A DNA stretch of 64,000 nt from Streptomyces sp. WM4235 (GCF_001279725.1 NZ_LGDE01000337.1:62001-126000), one strand, 5' to 3'. Positions 36,120 to 47,286 are shown, counted from the stretch's first letter. Program-made: numbers and translations. Notes: generated by a model from the sequence alone, not told the origin.

Positions 36120-36135
36120 GCCCGGACCCACTGAG
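36106..36135 (+). repeat. 15-bp tandem duplication across the exporter stop codon
   Basis: cccggacccactgag occurs twice in a row. The first copy holds the TGA stop at 36117-36119; the second would supply another in-frame TGA 15 bp on. Confidence 0.9.
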
Positions 36136-36150
36136 CGCGTCACCGACGGC

Positions 36151-36187
36151 GAGACGGCCTCCGCCCACGAGGGGCGGAGGCCGTCTC
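36151..36187. terminator. Bidirectional terminator
   Basis: A perfect 16-bp stem (gagacggcctccgccc) with a 5-nt loop between the convergent exporter and FG-GAP genes. Confidence 0.85.
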
Positions 36188-36240
36188 ACGCTCTTTCCGG
36201 TGCCGCTGCGCCCCTTCCGGGGCCGCTTCGGCCACCGGAC

Positions 36241-37962
36241 CTAGAACAGCAGGTTGTACGTCTGCCAGCCGGTGCCGATCTTCACGCGCGAGGCGTACGG
36301 CTTCGCCGCGACGCCGGTGCCCGCGTAGGACCAGAGCCCACCCGCGGCGTCCCGCGCGACCAGGTCGGCCTTGCCGTCCGAGTTCAGGTCGCCCGGGGCC
36401 AGCACGGTGTTGTAGATCTGCCAGCCGGTGCCGATCTCGGCCCGGGGGCCGAAGGGCGTCGCGCCGACACCCGTGCCCGGGTACAGCCACAGCTTGCCCG
36501 CCGTGTCACGGGCCAGCAGGTCGGGCTTGCCGTCGCCGGTCGCGTCGGTTCCGCCGACCAGCGAGTTGAAGATGTTCCAGCCCGCGCCCATCTTCACCCG
36601 GTTGCCGAACGGCGCCGCGGTGTTGCCGGTGCCGGGGTACAGCCACATCGTGCCCGCGGTGTCCCGCGCCAGCAGGTCCGCGTTCTTGTCGCCGGTCAGG
36701 TCCGAGGCGCCCGTCAGCGAGTTGAAGGCGTTCCAGCCCGCGCCGAGCTTCAGCCGGTCCTTGAAGATGCCGCCGTCACCGGACATCCGGTAGAACCACA
36801 GCACGCCGGCCTTGTCCCGGGCCACCGCGCCCGGACCGGTGCTCTGCACGGTCAGCGGACCCAGCCGGGTGATCGCCGAGTACCGGTTCCAGTCCGGGGC
36901 GCCGCCGACCAGCGAGGACGACTCGAACGGCTGCGCGCCCCTGCCCGTGCCGCGGTAGTCGTACAGATCGCCGTCCGCGCTGCGGCCCACGACCCGGAAG
37001 CGCTCGGACACCGGGATCGAGCTGCCGATCGTGAAGTCCGCCGCCTTCTCCGGGTTGCCCGTGCCGAAGGTGTACACCTCGTAGACGGCGGTGTTGCGCA
37101 GCCGCCACGCCGGCGCGCCGACCGCGGCCTTCAGCCCGTAGGTGACCGTGTAGTCGCCGGGCTTGGTGATGTCGCAGCGGATCTCGTTGCCCCAGCCGGG
37201 CTCGCCGAGCGAGTGGTCGCACTCCGCGCCCGCCGCGCCGCCCGCGCCGACCCCGTCGACGCTGACCTTCAGCTCGCCCTCGTCCCAGCGCCGGAAGCCC
37301 GGCGCCGCGCTCAGGCTCATCTGGAGGCGGCCCTTGTCGACCGCGTGCAGCTTCACGGTGTGCGCCGCCGAGCCGCCGCCCGGCAGCTGCGGCGTCGTCA
37401 GCGTCATGGTGTTCTGCGCGACCTGCGCCTTGGTCTTGGCCGTGATCGTCGCGTGCGCCCGGCGCGGACCGATGGGCTTGGAGCCGGCGGTCTGCGCCTC
37501 CTTGATGCCCGCGTCGACGCTCGCGCCGCGCGGCACGTAGACGAGGCTGTAGTAGGCGGTCGTGCCGTTCGCCGCGGTGCTCGTCGCCGAGACCTCGGGA
37601 GCCGGGTTGTTCCAGCTCTTCAGGTCGCACAGGTAGACACCGGCGATCCCGGCCTTCGGCTTGCAGGCGTCCGTCGGGTCGACCTTCAGCCCGGCCGGCG
37701 CGCCGCCGCCGGACCAGCCGGCGTCCGTGAGCGGCTTCCTGCTCAGCGCGTACACGTACGTGCCGTCGGGCTCACCGGAGTTCTGTCCGCCGGTGGACGG
37801 CGGCGACAGCCAGGTCCAGCCCTCGCCCGGCATGAGGACCTTGTCCCCGATGTCGTAGAACTCGAACGTCGGATCCCCGGCCGCCACGGCCGTCCCCGCC
37901 CCCACGACGCCACCGGTGACGAGCAGCGTTGCCGCGATCCCGGCGCCCAAAAATCTTCGCAA
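36241..37962 (-). CDS. Secreted FG-GAP/VCBS repeat protein
   Basis: 573 residues. Signal peptide (LRRFLGAGIAATLLVTGGVVGAG...AAGD). The N-terminal half (about 30-290) has no domain I recognise. The C-terminal half has about five repeats of the form DxTGDGKxDLLARDxAGxLWLYPGTG, each with calcium-binding FG-GAP-like Asp residues, expected to build a beta-propeller. Start is TTG 37962, chosen because a gggggga sequence lies six bases upstream; the more upstream TTG 37974 would put that sequence inside the gene. Probably binds a surface ligand. Confidence 0.85.
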   Translation of the reverse strand: MRRFLGAGIAATLLVTGGVVGAGTAVAAGDPTFEFYDIGDKVLMPGEGWTWLSPPSTGGQNSGEPDGTYVYALSRKPLTDAGWSGGGAPAGLKVDPTDACKPKAGIAGVYLCDLKSWNNPAPEVSATSTAANGTTAYYSLVYVPRGASVDAGIKEAQTAGSKPIGPRRAHATITAKTKAQVAQNTMTLTTPQLPGGGSAAHTVKLHAVDKGRLQMSLSAAPGFRRWDEGELKVSVDGVGAGGAAGAECDHSLGEPGWGNEIRCDITKPGDYTVTYGLKAAVGAPAWRLRNTAVYEVYTFGTGNPEKAADFTIGSSIPVSERFRVVGRSADGDLYDYRGTGRGAQPFESSSLVGGAPDWNRYSAITRLGPLTVQSTGPGAVARDKAGVLWFYRMSGDGGIFKDRLKLGAGWNAFNSLTGASDLTGDKNADLLARDTAGTMWLYPGTGNTAAPFGNRVKMGAGWNIFNSLVGGTDATGDGKPDLLARDTAGKLWLYPGTGVGATPFGPRAEIGTGWQIYNTVLAPGDLNSDGKADLVARDAAGGLWSYAGTGVAAKPYASRVKIGTGWQTYNLLF

Positions 37963-38201
37963 AGTTCCCCCCAAGAGATTGGTTGATCGGCGGACGCTAA
38001 CACGCCGTGCCGACAGCCGGTCCGCCCGGGGTTCCCGGCAGTCCGCGAAGGCTCCACGCGCAGGTCAGCGGCGCGACCGCGCCCTGCCCGCGATGCCCCG
38101 GGATGGCCTCGATGTCCCCTCGGGGCGGCGGGAAACACGCCCCTGCCTCCGGGCCACTCGCGCGCCGCGACCGCCCCCGCGCGGGCAGCGCGCCGGACGA
38201 C

Positions 38202-38468
38202 CTACGCCGGGCGTCCCTTCGGGCGGCGCAGGCCCGCCGATGTCAGCCGGCGGACGAGTTCCTTGCTGCCGATCTCCACCGCGCCCGCCCCGACCGCGTC
38301 CGCGTACCGGTACGAGGGCACGTCGTAGTGGTCCCGCTCGAAAGCCCTGGGCGGGCAGCCGATCATCGCGGCGAAGGCGTGGAGTTCCTCGTACGAGACG
38401 TCGCTGACCAGGTGTGACCACATCCGGCCGTGCCCCGGCCAGGTCGGCGGATCGATGTACACCGTCAC
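38202..38468 (-). CDS. DUF4031 domain protein
   Basis: 88 residues: TVYIDPPTWPGHGRMWSHL, then a helical part with CPPRAFERDHYDVP and GSKELVRRLTSAGLRRPK. This matches DUF4031, a short family of unknown function. GTG start 38468, seven bases after the stop of the upstream gene on the same strand, so a two-gene operon. Confidence 0.88.
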   Translation of the reverse strand: MTVYIDPPTWPGHGRMWSHLVSDVSYEELHAFAAMIGCPPRAFERDHYDVPSYRYADAVGAGAVEIGSKELVRRLTSAGLRRPKGRPA

Positions 38469-38475
38469 CGGCGGC

Positions 38476-38850
38476 TCACCGCCGGCCGAAGACGGGGGCG
38501 AGCCCGCCCACGGCCGCCACCCGGACGCCCGCCTCGGAGCACACCCAGTGCGGGTCGGGCCCGAGTTCCGGTTCGACGTCCAGCGCGTGCGGGTCGCCGT
38601 GCGTGCAGACGGGGCACAGGGGCCAGCGGCCGTACTTCTCCAACAGCGCGTCCTGGACGTCCTGGGCGACGAGGCCGGCGAGGAAGTCGACGCCCTCGGG
38701 CCACTGCTCCACCCACCAGCGCCGGTGCGTGACGGCGTCCTCCACGAGGGAGACGACATCGGCCTCGGCGACGTCGCCCGCGACGAGATCGGTCAGTACG
38801 AGGGCACGGGCGGCGTGCAGCGCCTGCTCCAGGGGGGTCGCGTGGTCCAT
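38476..38850 (-). CDS. Hypothetical protein
   Basis: 124 residues, acidic, helical. LLEKYGRWPLCPVCTHGDPHALDVEPELGP carries a Cys-x2-Cys pair and later WVCSEAGV, a possible metal site. First gene of the DUF4031 operon. ATG 38850. Not recognised beyond being typical Streptomyces coding sequence. Confidence 0.72.
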   Translation of the reverse strand: MDHATPLEQALHAARALVLTDLVAGDVAEADVVSLVEDAVTHRRWWVEQWPEGVDFLAGLVAQDVQDALLEKYGRWPLCPVCTHGDPHALDVEPELGPDPHWVCSEAGVRVAAVGGLAPVFGRR

Positions 38851-38979
38851 GCGCCCATTGTGAACCCGCGACGGCCCCGGAACGAAGGCCCCGGACAAAG
38901 CGGACCGAAGGCCCGCGGCCCCGGTCGCGGAAGTCCCGCGGAACCGGGGCCTCATGGCGTCTTGACCCGCACCCCTGCC

Positions 38980-39025
38980 TGAAAATAGATTTCAAGTGTG
39001 AGCGAGAACGTGAAAGAAACTTCCA
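38980..39025 (+). promoter_or_regulatory. Two RpiR/MurR-type operators at the regulator start
   Basis: TGAAAATAGATTTCA (38980-38994) is a perfect TGAAA-N5-TTTCA inverted repeat ending 3 bp before the GTG. TGAAAGAAACTTCCA (39011-39025), inside the first codons, matches with one change. Centres are 31 bp apart, three helical turns, so both face the same side of the DNA. Autoregulation by the RpiR protein is inferred. Confidence 0.65.
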
Positions 39026-40050
39026 ACACCGGGGCCCGCACCGACACCGGTACGACCACGGGCACCGGCACCGGCACCGGCACCGGTACGACCACGACCA
39101 CCGGCACCGGCACGCCCACCGACGCCCCCACCCCGGCCGTCCCCGTCGAGGCCCCCGCCCCGGCCGCCCTCCGCGCCCGCGTCCGCAGCCTCGGACCGCA
39201 CATGACCCGCTCCATGCAGGCCGTCGCCGAGGCCGTCGCCTCCGACCCGGCCGGCTGCGCCAGGCTCACCGTCTCCGCCCTCGCCGCGCACACCGGCACC
39301 AGCGAGGCCACCGTCGTCCGCACCGCCCGCCTCCTCGGCTACCCCGGCTACCGCGACCTGCGCCTGGCCCTCGCCGCGCTCGCCGCGCAGCAGGAGTCCG
39401 GCGCGGCCCCCGCCGTCACCGTGGACATAGCGGTCGACGACCCGATCGCCGACGTCGTCGCGAAACTCGCGCACGAGGAGGCGCAGACCCTCGCCGACAC
39501 CGCCGCCGGCCTCGACCTCGGACAGTTGGCCGCGGCCGTCACCGCGCTCGCGACGGCCCGCCGCATCGACGTGTACGGCGTCGGCGCGTCCTCCCTCGTC
39601 GGCCAGGACCTCGCACAGAAACTGCTGCGCATCGGCCTCATCGCGCACGCCCACACCGACCCCCACCTCGCCGTGACCAACGCCGTCCTGCTGCGCCCCG
39701 GCGACGTCGCCGTCGCCATCACCCACTCCGGCACCACCGGGGACGTGATCGAGCCGCTGCGCCGGGCCTTCGAACGCGGCGCGACGACCATCGCCGTCAC
39801 CGGCCGCCCCGGCGCACCCGTCGCCCACTACGCCGATCACGTGCTCGCCACCTCCGCCGCCCGCGAGAGCCGGCTGCGCCCGGCGGCCATGTCCAGCCGC
39901 ACCAGTCAGCTGCTCGTCGTGGACTGCCTGTTCGTCGGGGTCGCGCAGCAGACGTACGAGACCGCGGCGCCCGCCCTGGCCGCCTCCTACGAGGCGCTCG
40001 CGCCCCGACACTCCGCCACCGCCCCCACCAGTAGGCGCACCACCCGCTAG
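38998..40050 (+). CDS. MurR/RpiR family regulator of MurNAc catabolism
   Basis: 350 residues. An N-terminal Thr/Gly repeat tail (about 14-45, from ggcacc DNA repeats) is followed by a helix-turn-helix domain (RLTVSALAAHTGTSEATVVRTARLLGYPGYRDLRLAL, about 90-125) and a SIS sugar-phosphate domain (VYGVGASSLVGQDLAQKLLRIG, then VAITHSGTTGDVIEPLRRA). The ligand is likely MurNAc-6-P or GlcNAc-6-P. It lies 13 bp upstream of murQ, so one operon. Start GTG; a start after the repeat cannot be excluded. Confidence 0.9.
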   Translation: MSENVKETSNTGARTDTGTTTGTGTGTGTGTTTTTGTGTPTDAPTPAVPVEAPAPAALRARVRSLGPHMTRSMQAVAEAVASDPAGCARLTVSALAAHTGTSEATVVRTARLLGYPGYRDLRLALAALAAQQESGAAPAVTVDIAVDDPIADVVAKLAHEEAQTLADTAAGLDLGQLAAAVTALATARRIDVYGVGASSLVGQDLAQKLLRIGLIAHAHTDPHLAVTNAVLLRPGDVAVAITHSGTTGDVIEPLRRAFERGATTIAVTGRPGAPVAHYADHVLATSAARESRLRPAAMSSRTSQLLVVDCLFVGVAQQTYETAAPALAASYEALAPRHSATAPTSRRTTR

Positions 40051-40063
40051 GAGCCCCCCGCCC

Positions 40064-40987
40064 ATGACCGCGCACTCCGAACTCCGCGCCCAGCTCGACA
40101 CCCTGACCACCGAGGCCTTCCGCCCCGAACTGGCCGAGATCGACCGGCTGTCCACCCTTGAGATCGCCCGCGTGATGAACGCCGAGGACGCCGGCGTCCC
40201 GGCCGCCGTCGCCGGCCGGTTGGAGCGGATCGCCGCGGCCGTCGACGACATCGCCCCCCGGATGGCCCGCGGCGGCCGGCTGATCTACGCGGGCGCCGGC
40301 ACCGCCGGCCGGCTGGGCGTCCTGGACGCCAGCGAGTGCCCGCCCACCTTCAACACGGACCCGTCCCAGGTCGTCGGCCTGATCGCGGGCGGCCCGTCCG
40401 CGATGGTCAAGGCCGTCGAGGGCGCCGAGGACTCCAAGGAACTGGCCGCCGAGGACCTGACCGCCCTCGGGCTGAGCGCCGACGACACCGTCGTCGGCAT
40501 CTCCGCCTCCGGCCGCACCCCGTACGCCGTCGGCGCGGTCGAGTTCGCCCGCGCACGCGGCGCGCTCACCGTCGGACTGTCCTGCAACGCCGGCTCCGCG
40601 CTCGCCGCCGCCGCCGAGCACGGCATCGAGGTGGTCGTGGGACCCGAGCTGCTCACCGGCTCCACCCGCCTGAAGGCGGGCACCGCGCAGAAGCTCGTAC
40701 TGAACCTCCTCTCGACCGTGACGATGATCCGTCTCGGGAAGACGTACGGGAACCTCATGGTCGACGTGCGCGCCTCGAACGAGAAGCTGCGCGCCCGCTC
40801 CCGCCGCATCGTCGCCCTGGCCACCGGCGCGTCCGACACGGAGATCGAGGCCGCGCTGACCGCCACCGACGGTGAGGTCAAGAATGCCGTCCTCGTCATC
40901 CTCGGCGGGGTCGACGGCCCCACCGCGGCCGCACTCCTCACCACCTCCCAGGGCCACCTCCGGGCCGCCCTCACCCAGACCCGCTGA
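40064..40987 (+). CDS. murQ: N-acetylmuramic acid 6-phosphate etherase
   Basis: 307-residue SIS-domain lyase. It removes D-lactate from MurNAc-6-P to give GlcNAc-6-P. The conserved GTAGRLGVLDASECPPTF and GAEDSKELAAEDL segments hold the two catalytic Glu (E91, E122, corresponding to E83 and E114 of E. coli MurQ), and STRLKAGTAQKLVLNLLST is also typical. Placed between regulator and PTS gene; supplies substrate for NagA encoded 14 kb away. Confidence 0.96.
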   Translation: MTAHSELRAQLDTLTTEAFRPELAEIDRLSTLEIARVMNAEDAGVPAAVAGRLERIAAAVDDIAPRMARGGRLIYAGAGTAGRLGVLDASECPPTFNTDPSQVVGLIAGGPSAMVKAVEGAEDSKELAAEDLTALGLSADDTVVGISASGRTPYAVGAVEFARARGALTVGLSCNAGSALAAAAEHGIEVVVGPELLTGSTRLKAGTAQKLVLNLLSTVTMIRLGKTYGNLMVDVRASNEKLRARSRRIVALATGASDTEIEAALTATDGEVKNAVLVILGGVDGPTAAALLTTSQGHLRAALTQTR

Positions 40988-41013
40988 CCCCCGGCAGCAA
41001 GGCGAACACCACG

Positions 41014-42507
41014 ATGTCCACTGACAAGAACCGCGCCACGGCCGCCGCGATCCTTCCTCTGGTCGGCGGCCCGGACAACATCACCTCCATCGCGCACTGC
41101 ATGACGCGTCTGCGCATCGGCCTGCGCGACCGCTCCCTGGTCCGGGACGAGGCCCTCAAGGCCGTGCCCGGCGTGATGGGCGTGGTCGAGGACGACACGT
41201 ACCAGATCGTCCTGGGCCCGGGCACCGTCGCCCGGGTGACGCCCGAGTTCGAGGCGCTGGTGGAGGAGGGCCGCTCGGCGGCCGTCCCGCCCGCCCCCGT
41301 GACGGCGGACGAACTGGCCGCCCAGGGCGCGGCGATGAAGGACGCGCGCACGGCGCGGAACTCCACGCCGTTCAAACTGTTCCTGCGCCGGATCGCGAAC
41401 ATCTTCGTCCCGCTGATCCCCGCGCTGATCGGCTGCGGCATCATCGCCGGCCTGAACGGCGTGCTGACGAACGCCGGGTGGCTGCCGACGGTCGTCCCGG
41501 CCCTGGCGGCCATCGCGTCCGGGTTCATGTCGCTGATCGCGGTGTTCGTCGGCTACAACACCGCGAAGGAGTTCGGCGGCACCGCGATCCTCGGCGGCGC
41601 GGTCGCCGCGATCATCGTCTTCCCGGGCGTCGCGAAGATCGACGCGTTCGGCCAGCAGCTCTCCCCCGGCCAGGGCGGTGTGCTCGGCGCGCTCGCGGCG
41701 GCCCTGCTCGCCGTCCAGGTGGAGAAGTGGTGCCGCAAGTGGGTCCCCGAGGCACTGGACGTCCTGGTCACCCCGACGCTCACCGTGCTGGTCTCCGGCC
41801 TGGTCACCCTCTACGGCCTGATGTTCCTCGCCGGCGAGGTCTCCACCGCGATCGGCTCCTTCGCCAACTGGCTGCTCGCCACCGGCGGAGCCTTCGCGGG
41901 CCTCGTCCTCGGCGGGCTCTTCCTGCCGCTGGTGATGCTGGGCCTCCACCAGGCCCTGATCCCGATCCACACCACCCTCATCCAGCAGTCCGGACACACC
42001 GTCCTGCTGCCCATCCTCGCCATGGCGGGCGCGGGCCAGGTCGGCGCGGCCATCGCCGTGTACTACCGGCTCCCGCGCAACCGGTCGATCCGCACGACCA
42101 TCAAGTCGGCGCTCCCGGCCGGCTTCCTGGGCGTCGGCGAGCCGCTGATCTACGGTGTCTCGCTGCCGCTGGGCCGCCCCTTCGTCACCGCCTGCGTGGG
42201 CGGCGCGGCCGGCGGGGCCTTCGTCGGCCTCCTCAACCAGCTGGGCTCGTCGTTCGGTTCCACCGCGATCGGCCCGTCCGGCTGGGCCCTGTTCCCACTG
42301 CTCGACGGCACGGCCGGGATGGGCGCGACCATCGCGATCTACGCCGGCGGACTGGCCGTCGGCTACCTGGTGGGCTTCGTCGCGACGTACTTCTTCGGCT
42401 TCACCCGGCAGATGCTGACCGACCTGAACACCTCCCCGGAACCCGACACCGAACCGGCGCCCGCCCCCCAGGACGCCCCGACACCCGTCCCCGCGCCCAC
42501 CCACTGA
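41014..42507 (+). CDS. murP: PTS EIIBC permease, probably MurNAc-specific
   Basis: 497 residues. The N-terminal EIIB domain (1-85) has the phosphorylated Cys at 29 in AHCMTRLR; a linker leads to an EIIC domain of about 10 membrane segments with the sugar-site motif GVGEPLIYGVSLPLGRPF. No EIIA domain, as in E. coli MurP, so it should take phosphate from a separate EIIA(Crr). Imports MurNAc as the 6-phosphate; specificity is inferred from murQ 26 bp upstream. Confidence 0.9.
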   Translation: MSTDKNRATAAAILPLVGGPDNITSIAHCMTRLRIGLRDRSLVRDEALKAVPGVMGVVEDDTYQIVLGPGTVARVTPEFEALVEEGRSAAVPPAPVTADELAAQGAAMKDARTARNSTPFKLFLRRIANIFVPLIPALIGCGIIAGLNGVLTNAGWLPTVVPALAAIASGFMSLIAVFVGYNTAKEFGGTAILGGAVAAIIVFPGVAKIDAFGQQLSPGQGGVLGALAAALLAVQVEKWCRKWVPEALDVLVTPTLTVLVSGLVTLYGLMFLAGEVSTAIGSFANWLLATGGAFAGLVLGGLFLPLVMLGLHQALIPIHTTLIQQSGHTVLLPILAMAGAGQVGAAIAVYYRLPRNRSIRTTIKSALPAGFLGVGEPLIYGVSLPLGRPFVTACVGGAAGGAFVGLLNQLGSSFGSTAIGPSGWALFPLLDGTAGMGATIAIYAGGLAVGYLVGFVATYFFGFTRQMLTDLNTSPEPDTEPAPAPQDAPTPVPAPTH

Positions 42508-42561
42508 CCCCGGACCAACCCCACGCACCCGCCGGGCCCGTCCGGGCGGCATCATGGGCCG

Positions 42562-43143
42562 ATGATCGAATCGATACCCGCCGTGGTCCCGCCCGGCCGG
42601 CTGCGCGGCCTGACGCAGCCCTCGTTCGAGCTTCCCGGCGGTCTGCGCCTGCGTCCCTGGGAACCCTCGGACGCGCCCGCCCTGACCGCCGCCGGCCTGG
42701 ACCCGGACATCGTGCACTGGAACCGGACCGTCCCCATGACGGAAGCGGAGGCCGTCGCGAAGGTCGCCGTGTTCCGGTCCCGTTGGCAGAACGAGCAGGC
42801 CGCGATCTGGGCCGTCGCCCCCGGGGACGCCCCGGCGGTCGGCCTGATCGGCATCGGGGACCTCGACCTGGCGGGCGGGAGCGGGGAGATCCTGTACTGG
42901 CTGCTGCCCGAGGGCCGCGGCAAGGGGGCCATGGTCCCGGCGACGGAACGCGTCGGCCGCTGGGCCTTCGAGGAACTGGGCCTGCACCGCGTGCGCATCA
43001 CCCACTCCGTGGCCAACCCGGCCTCGTGCCGCGTCGCGACCGGGGCCGGCTTCCCCCTGGAGGGCACCATGCGGGGCGCCCTCCTCCACGCGGACGGATG
43101 GCACGACGAGCACCTGCACGCCCGCCTGCGCACGGACGCCTGA
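42562..43143 (+). CDS. GNAT N-acetyltransferase (RimJ/RimL-like)
   Basis: 193 residues. The GNAT fold is visible: GLRLRPWEPSDAPALTAAG at the start, acetyl-CoA loop LPEGRGKGAMVPATERVGRWAFEELGLHRVRI, and SVANPASCRVATGAGFPLEGTMRGALL, typical of ribosomal-protein-type GNATs. ATG 42562. Acceptor unknown. Confidence 0.9.
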   Translation: MIESIPAVVPPGRLRGLTQPSFELPGGLRLRPWEPSDAPALTAAGLDPDIVHWNRTVPMTEAEAVAKVAVFRSRWQNEQAAIWAVAPGDAPAVGLIGIGDLDLAGGSGEILYWLLPEGRGKGAMVPATERVGRWAFEELGLHRVRITHSVANPASCRVATGAGFPLEGTMRGALLHADGWHDEHLHARLRTDA

Positions 43144-43157
43144 GCCGAAACCCCGCC

Positions 43158-43177
43158 GTCAGGGGGTCTCCCCCGAC
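43158..43177. terminator. Hairpin between convergent genes
   Basis: gtc(a)ggggg / cccccgac with a tct loop and one bulged A, between the GNAT and GH16 genes. Modest stem. Confidence 0.5.
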
Positions 43178-43199
43178 CCCCGACCGACACCGCGAGGTC

Positions 43200-43940
43200 C
43201 TAGCCCCGGTACACCCGCAGCTGCGACACCTCGTACGACATCTCCCTGGCCCCGGGGTCGGGCGCCGGGTGGTACCTGCCCGCGCACACCGACAGGTTGA
43301 CGATCAGGTACGCGCGCCAGGAGCGGCCCACGCCCCGTCCGTCGCTGAAGACGCGGGCCCCGTTGACCCACCAGACGACCGAGTTCCGCCCGAACTCGAC
43401 CTTCAGGTCGAGCCACGCGCCGGGCCGCACCGACGGGTCACGGTGGTAGCGGTGCGCGTCCCGGACGTGGTTGGACAGTTCCAGCAGGTCGGGGTTGTCG
43501 GGGTGGTACTCGAAGACGTCGATCTCCTGGCCGCCGTCGCGCCAGGTCCAGATGGCGGGCCAGGCACCGCGCTCCGCCGGCAGCTTCACCCGCGCCTCCA
43601 GGACGTCGCCGGTGCGCACCATGAAGCCTTCGTCGCTGCCCTCCGTGGTGAGCAGCCCGGCGTCCCAGTTGCCGTCGGGGCGTCGCGTGGCCCGGAAGAC
43701 GCCACCGCGACTGTAGGAGGGGTCGGAGACGAGGTGGTCGAGCTTGTTGTCGCCCGGATTGACCGGGCCGCCGTTGGGATAGGCCCAGGAGCGGCCGGCG
43801 ATCCACTGGGTGGGCGAGGCGAAGTCGGCGGTGAAGGCGGGGGCGCGGCGCGGCGAGTACACCGCGGCGCCACCGCCACCGTCCCCTGGGGCGAGGCGGC
43901 GGGTCAGGCGCCGCAACCATCCGAACATGTCCGTGTCCAT
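43200..43940 (-). CDS. GH16-like glycoside hydrolase without signal peptide
   Basis: 246 residues of the GH16 beta-glucanase fold. The catalytic motif EIDVFE has nucleophile E139, D141 and acid/base E144; AWPAIWTWRDGGQ precedes it as in laminarinase-type enzymes. C-terminal strands YLIVNLSVCAG and YEVSQLRVYRG complete the jelly roll. Unusually, the N-terminus (MDTDMFGWLRRLTRRLAPGDGGGG) has no signal peptide. ATG 43940; no upstream alternative adds one. Could act inside the cell or leave by another route. Confidence 0.85.
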   Translation of the reverse strand: MDTDMFGWLRRLTRRLAPGDGGGGAAVYSPRRAPAFTADFASPTQWIAGRSWAYPNGGPVNPGDNKLDHLVSDPSYSRGGVFRATRRPDGNWDAGLLTTEGSDEGFMVRTGDVLEARVKLPAERGAWPAIWTWRDGGQEIDVFEYHPDNPDLLELSNHVRDAHRYHRDPSVRPGAWLDLKVEFGRNSVVWWVNGARVFSDGRGVGRSWRAYLIVNLSVCAGRYHPAPDPGAREMSYEVSQLRVYRG

Positions 43941-44046
43941 GCCTGTGGCATGCCCATCCGACCTGTACCCGCACACATGAAACTTGCCGAGAGTAATCAC
44001 GTGACTTCGTTCGGCAACGGTCTGCGCCGGGGTGCGCCGCCTCGGG

Positions 44047-44646
44047 TCAGCCCCGCGCGGCCTCGATGAACGCACGGATCAGCTCCGGGGACTTGACCCC
44101 GCGCTCCCGTTCCACCCCGCTGGACACGTCCACGCCCCACGCCCCGGTGGTCACCAGCGCCTCGCGCACGGTGCCCGGGGTCAGCCCGCCCGCCAGGAGC
44201 CAGCGTCCCTCGGGTGCGGTGAACTCCGCCGAGCCCCAGTTCCACGGTTTGCCCGAGCCCGGGTCCGGGGCGTCGATCAGCAGCAGGTCCTCGCCGTACT
44301 CCCCCGCGGCGGCGACGGCGGCGGCCGTCGCGCGGATCAGCGTCCGGCCCTGCGCGCGCAGTTCCTCGTAGTACTCGGGCCCCTCGTCGCCGTGCAGTTG
44401 TACGGAGCGCACCCCGCTCTCCCGCGTCAGCCGCCGGACCTCCTCCACCGACTGCCCGCGGAACACCCCGGCCGTGAGGACCCCGGCCGGCACCCGGGCG
44501 GCGAGCTCGCGCGCGCCGGCGGCGTCGACCGTACGCGGGCTGCCGGGCGCGAAGACGAACCCGACGGCGTCGGCCCCGGCCTCGACGGCGGTGTCGACGT
44601 CCCGCGCGGTCCGCAACCCACAGATCTTGATGAACACGTCAGTCAT
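44047..44646 (-). CDS. trpF: Phosphoribosylanthranilate isomerase
   Basis: 199-residue TIM barrel. KICGLRT holds the catalytic Cys (about residue 9), and LLIDAPDPGSGKPWNW the catalytic Asp and phosphate loop; the second phosphate loop is LAGGLTPGTV. It converts phosphoribosyl-anthranilate to the carboxyphenylamino compound in Trp synthesis. No other trp gene is nearby. Most Streptomyces lack TrpF and use bifunctional PriA, so this gene is notable. ATG 44646. Confidence 0.92.
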   Translation of the reverse strand: MTDVFIKICGLRTARDVDTAVEAGADAVGFVFAPGSPRTVDAAGARELAARVPAGVLTAGVFRGQSVEEVRRLTRESGVRSVQLHGDEGPEYYEELRAQGRTLIRATAAAVAAAGEYGEDLLLIDAPDPGSGKPWNWGSAEFTAPEGRWLLAGGLTPGTVREALVTTGAWGVDVSSGVERERGVKSPELIRAFIEAARG

Positions 44647-44704
44647 CCGTCCAGTCAACCACCCGCGGCGCTCCCGACGCCCCCGCGTCCGCCCCGCGGA
44701 ACGC

Positions 44705-44738
44705 CCGAAGGCGGCACCCCGCGGGGTGCCGCCTTCGG
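44705..44738 (-). terminator. groEL2 terminator
   Basis: A 34-bp perfect palindrome (ccgaaggcggcacccc-gc-complement) 36 bp past the groEL2 stop, before trpF on the same strand. Confidence 0.85.
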
Positions 44739-44773
44739 AACGCGAACGGAACTGCCGATCTGCCGGAGGCGGA

Positions 44774-47248
<2,475 letters not shown>

Positions 47249-47286
47249 GAATTGCCCCCTCCGCTTATCGGCGGAAGGGGCAATTC
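47249..47286 (-). terminator. Terminator of the metM-metO operon
   Basis: A 16-bp stem with one mismatch (gaattgccccctccgc / gcggaaggggcaattc), 6-nt loop, 73 bp past the metO stop. Confidence 0.7.

Noticed and set aside
38065..38421. Extra minus-strand frames near DUF4031
   Set aside because: They overlap the DUF4031 gene in other frames and have Arg/Gly-rich shadow composition.
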